Assembly: GCF_014873855.1 (NCBI RefSeq)
Contig: NZ_JADBEL010000017.1
Coordinates: forward strand, 1 to 36,624
DNA: 36,624 nt
Origin: Sporosarcina limicola
Lineage (GTDB): Bacteria; Bacillota; Bacilli; Bacillales_A; Planococcaceae
Reading direction: 5' to 3'
Shown: positions 33,939-36,624 of the stretch, one piece after another
Layout of the letters: every line of letters begins with the position of its first letter
How positions within the stretch are numbered: position 1 is the first letter of the stretch
Notes under the pieces: model-generated
Seen by the model: only the letters and a program-made list of their open reading frames with translations
Told to the model about the DNA's origin: nothing
The model's database searches: none
Translations under genes and position numbers: made by a program

Positions 33939-35112
33939 TCAAATCACCACAGTTTTTCTTGCTGTTGCATTATTAACGCTCGGGATGGTCCTAGTAAAAA
34001 AGGTTGGTTTCCTACAAAAATTCTGCATCCCAGCCCCCGTCGTCGGCGGATTGCTATTTGCAGCGTTAGCAACCGTCCTTAAATCACTTGGTTGGGTAGA
34101 ATTCTTACTCGATACATCCCTACAAAGTTTATTTATGATCACATTCTTTACAACAATCGGTTTAGGCGCAAGCTTTAAACTCATCAAACTTGGCGGAAAA
34201 CTTCTCGTCATATACTGGCTTGCATGCGGTTTTTTAGCACTCATACAAAATACAATCGGCGTATCCATGGCTTATTTATTCGACTTGCATCCACTCATCG
34301 GGATGATGGCCGGTGCCGTATCGATGGAGGGTGGGCATGGGGGCGCGACCGCATTCGGAGAAACAATTGAGGGCCTTGGCATCAATTCGGCCCTCTCAAT
34401 CGGCGTTGCAGCCGCTACATTCGGCCTTGTCGCTGGCGGTCTCATTGGCGGCCCTACTGTCAAATATTTAATCACAAAACACAATCTTAAACCAACAGAT
34501 ATAGATGATGGAATTGGTAGCCCTGTTGGCGAGACTGAAAAACAGATTCAAACAGACTCGTTCTTCACACAAATTCTTCTGATCACATTCTGTATGGCAC
34601 TTGGAACATACCTAGGCGGACTATTCTCTAGCGCAACCGGCTTTGTTCTCCCAGGCTACGTCGGCGCGATGTTCGTTGCTGTCATCGTTCGAAATATCGT
34701 CGATAAAATCAACCCAAACACAATCGATATGAAAAGTATCGGCTTAATCAGCGACGTTTCACTAGGCGTTTTCCTGTCGATGGCACTCATGAGCATCAAA
34801 CTATGGGAAATTGTCGATTTGGCTCTCCCGCTACTGGCCATCGTCTTTGTTCAAGTTATTTTCATCGTGCTATTCGGTGTTTTCGTCTTGTTCCGTCTAC
34901 TGGGGAAAAACTACGACGCAGCAATCATGGTCGCTGGATTCACCGGACACGGCCTCGGCGCTACACCCAACGCAATGGCTAACATGGCGGCTGTCACTGA
35001 AAGATACGGCCCTTCACGTCAAGCATTCCTAATTGTCCCGATTGTCGGTGCCTTCCTCATCGACGTATTTTCAATTCCAATCATTATCGCAACGATAAAT
35101 TTATTCAAATAA
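33922..35112 (+). CDS. gltS: Sodium/glutamate symporter
   Basis: 396 residues, about the length of E. coli GltS (401), with 10-12 membrane helices in two inverted halves. Family patterns: CIPAPVVGGLLFA, GAVSMEGGHGGATAFGETIE (loop with conserved GGHGxxxAxG, near 140-160) and the matching second-half loop MVAGFTGHGLGATPNAMANM near 345-365. It takes up glutamate with sodium. The start ATG 33922 lies inside the hutG 3' end, so translation is coupled to an enzyme that also yields glutamate. A strong terminator follows. Confidence 0.9.
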   Translation: MTLVLDQITTVFLAVALLTLGMVLVKKVGFLQKFCIPAPVVGGLLFAALATVLKSLGWVEFLLDTSLQSLFMITFFTTIGLGASFKLIKLGGKLLVIYWLACGFLALIQNTIGVSMAYLFDLHPLIGMMAGAVSMEGGHGGATAFGETIEGLGINSALSIGVAAATFGLVAGGLIGGPTVKYLITKHNLKPTDIDDGIGSPVGETEKQIQTDSFFTQILLITFCMALGTYLGGLFSSATGFVLPGYVGAMFVAVIVRNIVDKINPNTIDMKSIGLISDVSLGVFLSMALMSIKLWEIVDLALPLLAIVFVQVIFIVLFGVFVLFRLLGKNYDAAIMVAGFTGHGLGATPNAMANMAAVTERYGPSRQAFLIVPIVGAFLIDVFSIPIIIATINLFK

Positions 35113-35138
35113 TATTATTATTACGCTTTTCCAAATAT

Positions 35139-35180
35139 AAATACGGCATACTCCCTCAAAATTAGGAGTATGCCGTATTT
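35139..35180. terminator. Bidirectional terminator between gltS and the MarR gene
   Basis: Perfect 16-bp stem: AAATACGGCATACTCC (35139-35154) with GGAGTATGCCGTATTT (35165-35180), between convergent genes. Confidence 0.9.
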
Positions 35181-35206
35181 ATATTCAACTACTTATAATT
35201 AACAGG

Positions 35207-35629
35207 CTAGTAAAACACCTTCGTTTGAAGGATATCTAAAGCACAGTCAATAGCCTCTAAATCCTCTTTCGAAACACCCTCTAATCGATGTAAAAGTTGC
35301 GTCTCTATACATCCAAACGCTTCGTTCATCATGACCTCTCCATCTTTAGAAAGTCGAATAGATTGCTTTCGCCGATCAACTGTATCTTCTTGTTTTGCAA
35401 TCAAATCTTTATCACTTAACTTTTTAAGCTCACGGCTCGTATTTGGCATAGACATCTGCTGACAATCACTGATTTCACTTAGAGTAACCGGCTGGCTAAC
35501 CGCGATATATTCAAGAATATTATACTGAACTGGCGTAACGGTATCTGACTTGGCGTTCTTTGTTATATCATGTGTCACACGATGAACAGAAGCTGAAAAC
35601 AGTACAAATTTATTAAATAAATCTTTCAT
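35207..35629 (-). CDS. MarR-family regulator
   Basis: 140 residues of winged helix: TPVQYNILEYIAVSQPVTLSEISDCQQMSMPNTSRELKKLSDKDLI is the DNA-binding core, followed by the wing DTVDRRKQSIRLSKDGE and a C-terminal dimer helix. A single Cys in the SDCQQMS segment could be a redox or electrophile sensor (inference). It is divergent from a quinone-reductase-like gene and two matching operator boxes lie between them. ATG 35629 is chosen; the in-frame GTG at 35635 right after AGAGGTGATA is an equal alternative. Confidence 0.82.
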   Translation of the reverse strand: MKDLFNKFVLFSASVHRVTHDITKNAKSDTVTPVQYNILEYIAVSQPVTLSEISDCQQMSMPNTSRELKKLSDKDLIAKQEDTVDRRKQSIRLSKDGEVMMNEAFGCIETQLLHRLEGVSKEDLEAIDCALDILQTKVFY

Positions 35630-35683
35630 GTCCACACTATCACCTCTTCTTACCAAGATACCAAATTGATTGTCGTAAAACAA

Positions 35684-35738
35684 TTATCATTTGACAATAT
35701 AAATAAATAGATGTTAGTATTTAATTATCAAATGATAA
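35684..35738 (+). promoter_or_regulatory. Promoter with two MarR boxes ahead of the flavoprotein gene
   Basis: Box 1 TTATCATTTGACAA (35684-35697) and box 2 TTATCAAATGATAA (35725-35738) match each other when one is inverted, with one mismatch. A promoter runs between them: -35 TTGACA (35691-35696, inside box 1), 18-bp spacer, -10 TAGTAT (35715-35720). Binding at both boxes would shut the promoter and could also cover the MarR promoter. Confidence 0.7.
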
Positions 35739-35755
35739 GTAAAAGAGGTAGACAT

Positions 35756-36343
35756 ATGAAAACACTAATTATCTATACACATCCTAATCATAAAAGTTTA
35801 AGTTATTCATTTCTGCAAAAAATCATCAACGGAAGTAGCGAGAATCCTTCTATAAAGGAGGTGCAGGTAGTAGATTTATATAAAGAGGAATTTAACCCAA
35901 TCCTTGTATTCAATGAATCAAAACGAAGACGCGATATGCATCGTGACCCCACCCTCGAAAAATATAGAAAACAAATTAACTGGGCAGATAAGATTGTCTT
36001 TGTCTATCCAATCTGGTGGGGAAGGCCTCCCGCAATGCTCATGGGCTACATCGATCAATTATTTGCTGCCAATTTTGCCTACAGGGATAAGAAGGGACTT
36101 CTACCGGAAGGACTTTTGAAAGGAAAGTCAGTTGTATGTGTGTCAACTATGAAGGGTCCTACAAACTATCCACTTCTCTGGTTGAATAATGCGCATAAAA
36201 CACTAATGAAAAGAGCATTATTTAACTTTGTAGGAATCAAAAAAGTAAAGTTTTTCGAATTCGGTAATATGGAAAGCCCAAAAGGAAAACAAGCGGAAAA
36301 GTTAGATGCTGTTTTCCGCTACTTCAAAAAGATAGACCGTTGA
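35756..36343 (+). CDS. Flavodoxin-fold NAD(P)H oxidoreductase (quinone reductase-like)
   Basis: 195 residues. LIIYTHPNHKSLSYSFLQ is the FMN-phosphate entry of the NQO1/KefF/YwrO family, and VFVYPIWWGRPPAMLMGYIDQLFAANFAY the second flavin-contact segment. Such enzymes use NAD(P)H for two-electron reduction of quinones or other electrophiles, preventing redox cycling. AGAGGTAGACAT precedes ATG 35756; the upstream in-frame ATGs overlap the promoter and are not used. The MarR regulator is divergent and likely controls it. Confidence 0.85.
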   Translation: MKTLIIYTHPNHKSLSYSFLQKIINGSSENPSIKEVQVVDLYKEEFNPILVFNESKRRRDMHRDPTLEKYRKQINWADKIVFVYPIWWGRPPAMLMGYIDQLFAANFAYRDKKGLLPEGLLKGKSVVCVSTMKGPTNYPLLWLNNAHKTLMKRALFNFVGIKKVKFFEFGNMESPKGKQAEKLDAVFRYFKKIDR

Positions 36344-36345
36344 GA

Positions 36346-36624
36346 AGCTAGTGGGATTGGTCGCTTGAGCGAAAGATCAGTCGCTTCGCTAGTGGGATTG
36401 GTCACTTGCGCGAAAGATCAGTCGCTTCGCTAGTGGGATTGGTCACTTGCGCGAAAGATCAGTCGCTTCGCTAGTGGGATTGGTCGCTTGCGCGAAAGAT
36501 CAGTCGCTTCGCTAGTGGGATTGGTCGCTTGCGCGAAAGATCAGTCGCTTCGCTAGTGGGATTGGTCGCTTGCGCGAAAGATCAGTCGCTTCGCTAGTGG
36601 GATTGGTCGCTTGCGCGAAAGATA
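36346..36624 (-). repeat. Tandem array E, 41-bp bipartite units (about 6.8 copies, runs off the window)
   Basis: On the plus strand units read CGCTAGTGGGATTGGTCGCT(T) of 21 bp then GCGCGAAAGATCAGTCGCTT of 20 bp. Read on the minus strand the halves are AAGCGACTGATCTTTCGCGC and AAGCGACCAATCCCACTAGC, matching array C over their first 12 and 11 bases. Copies are almost identical (a GTCAC for GTCGC in two, GAGCG for GCGCG in the first). It starts 3 bp after the flavoprotein stop and continues past the window edge. Confidence 0.92.

Noticed and set aside
36346..36624. CRISPR array
   Set aside because: The supposed spacers are as conserved as the repeats and the unit is only 41 bp with a two-part structure; no cas genes are nearby. 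The same applies to arrays A and C.
1..36624. tRNA, rRNA, prophage, conjugative genes or a replication origin
   Set aside because: I looked for these and found no sequence support; the window is ordinary chromosome with transporters, regulators and repeats.

Overview
The window looks like chromosomal DNA of a low-to-mid GC Gram-positive bacterium of the order Bacillales, probably the Planococcaceae (Sporosarcina-like). This is inferred from strong AGGAGG-type ribosome binding sites, TTG starts, close counterparts of Bacillus subtilis genes (BmrA, ZagA/YciC, YhgE with its TetR neighbour, YtrA/YtrB-type genes), a good CcpA cre site and a good Zur box. No rRNA, tRNA, CRISPR or prophage genes were seen.

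Layout. Positions 1-94 look like the end of an ISL3-type insertion sequence that has cut the second half (YfiC-like) of a heterodimeric ABC exporter; the first half (YfiB-like, 354-2096) is intact but carries the degenerate ATP site. At 2267-5027 a GntR repressor, an ABC ATPase, a permease and a membrane protein form one operon behind a palindromic operator. Then come an EamA transporter, a PAS / degenerate GGDEF / EAL protein, a split ThrE-type amino-acid exporter pair and an exported beta-propeller protein. Positions 11838-14704 hold a Zur-boxed zinc metallochaperone (ZagA) divergent from an SLC13 anion transporter. Positions 14888-17783 hold YhgE and its TetR regulator, with matching 23-bp operators in front of each. 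Positions 18158-20462 hold an ABC-F ATPase preceded by a promoter, a tiny ORF and a terminator. An Rpn-family nuclease, a BmrA-type drug exporter, a 161-bp MITE and an AIM24 protein follow. Positions 24848-28964 form a catabolic cluster (aldehyde dehydrogenase, saccharopine-dehydrogenase-like protein, glutaryl-CoA-dehydrogenase-like enzyme) under a perfect cre site, consistent with lysine breakdown. A DHA2 drug exporter lies divergent from a TetR regulator, then a second AIM24-superfamily protein, hutG overlapping gltS, and a MarR regulator divergent from an NAD(P)H-quinone-reductase-like flavoprotein with two MarR boxes.

The most unusual signal is a set of five intergenic tandem-repeat arrays (A 11546-11811, B 17887-18040, C 32646-32870, D 26092-26215, E 36346-36624). 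Three (A, C, E) share a 41-bp bipartite unit of 20 + 21 bp. Each half begins with the head AAGCGAC(T/C), but the tails are specific to each array. Two (B, D) use a 21-bp unit with a TTATCACCGCCTTG core whose reverse complement resembles the first head. All five lie directly 3' of a gene, and all place a conserved core once every two DNA helical turns while the tails vary. I know of no described function for them.
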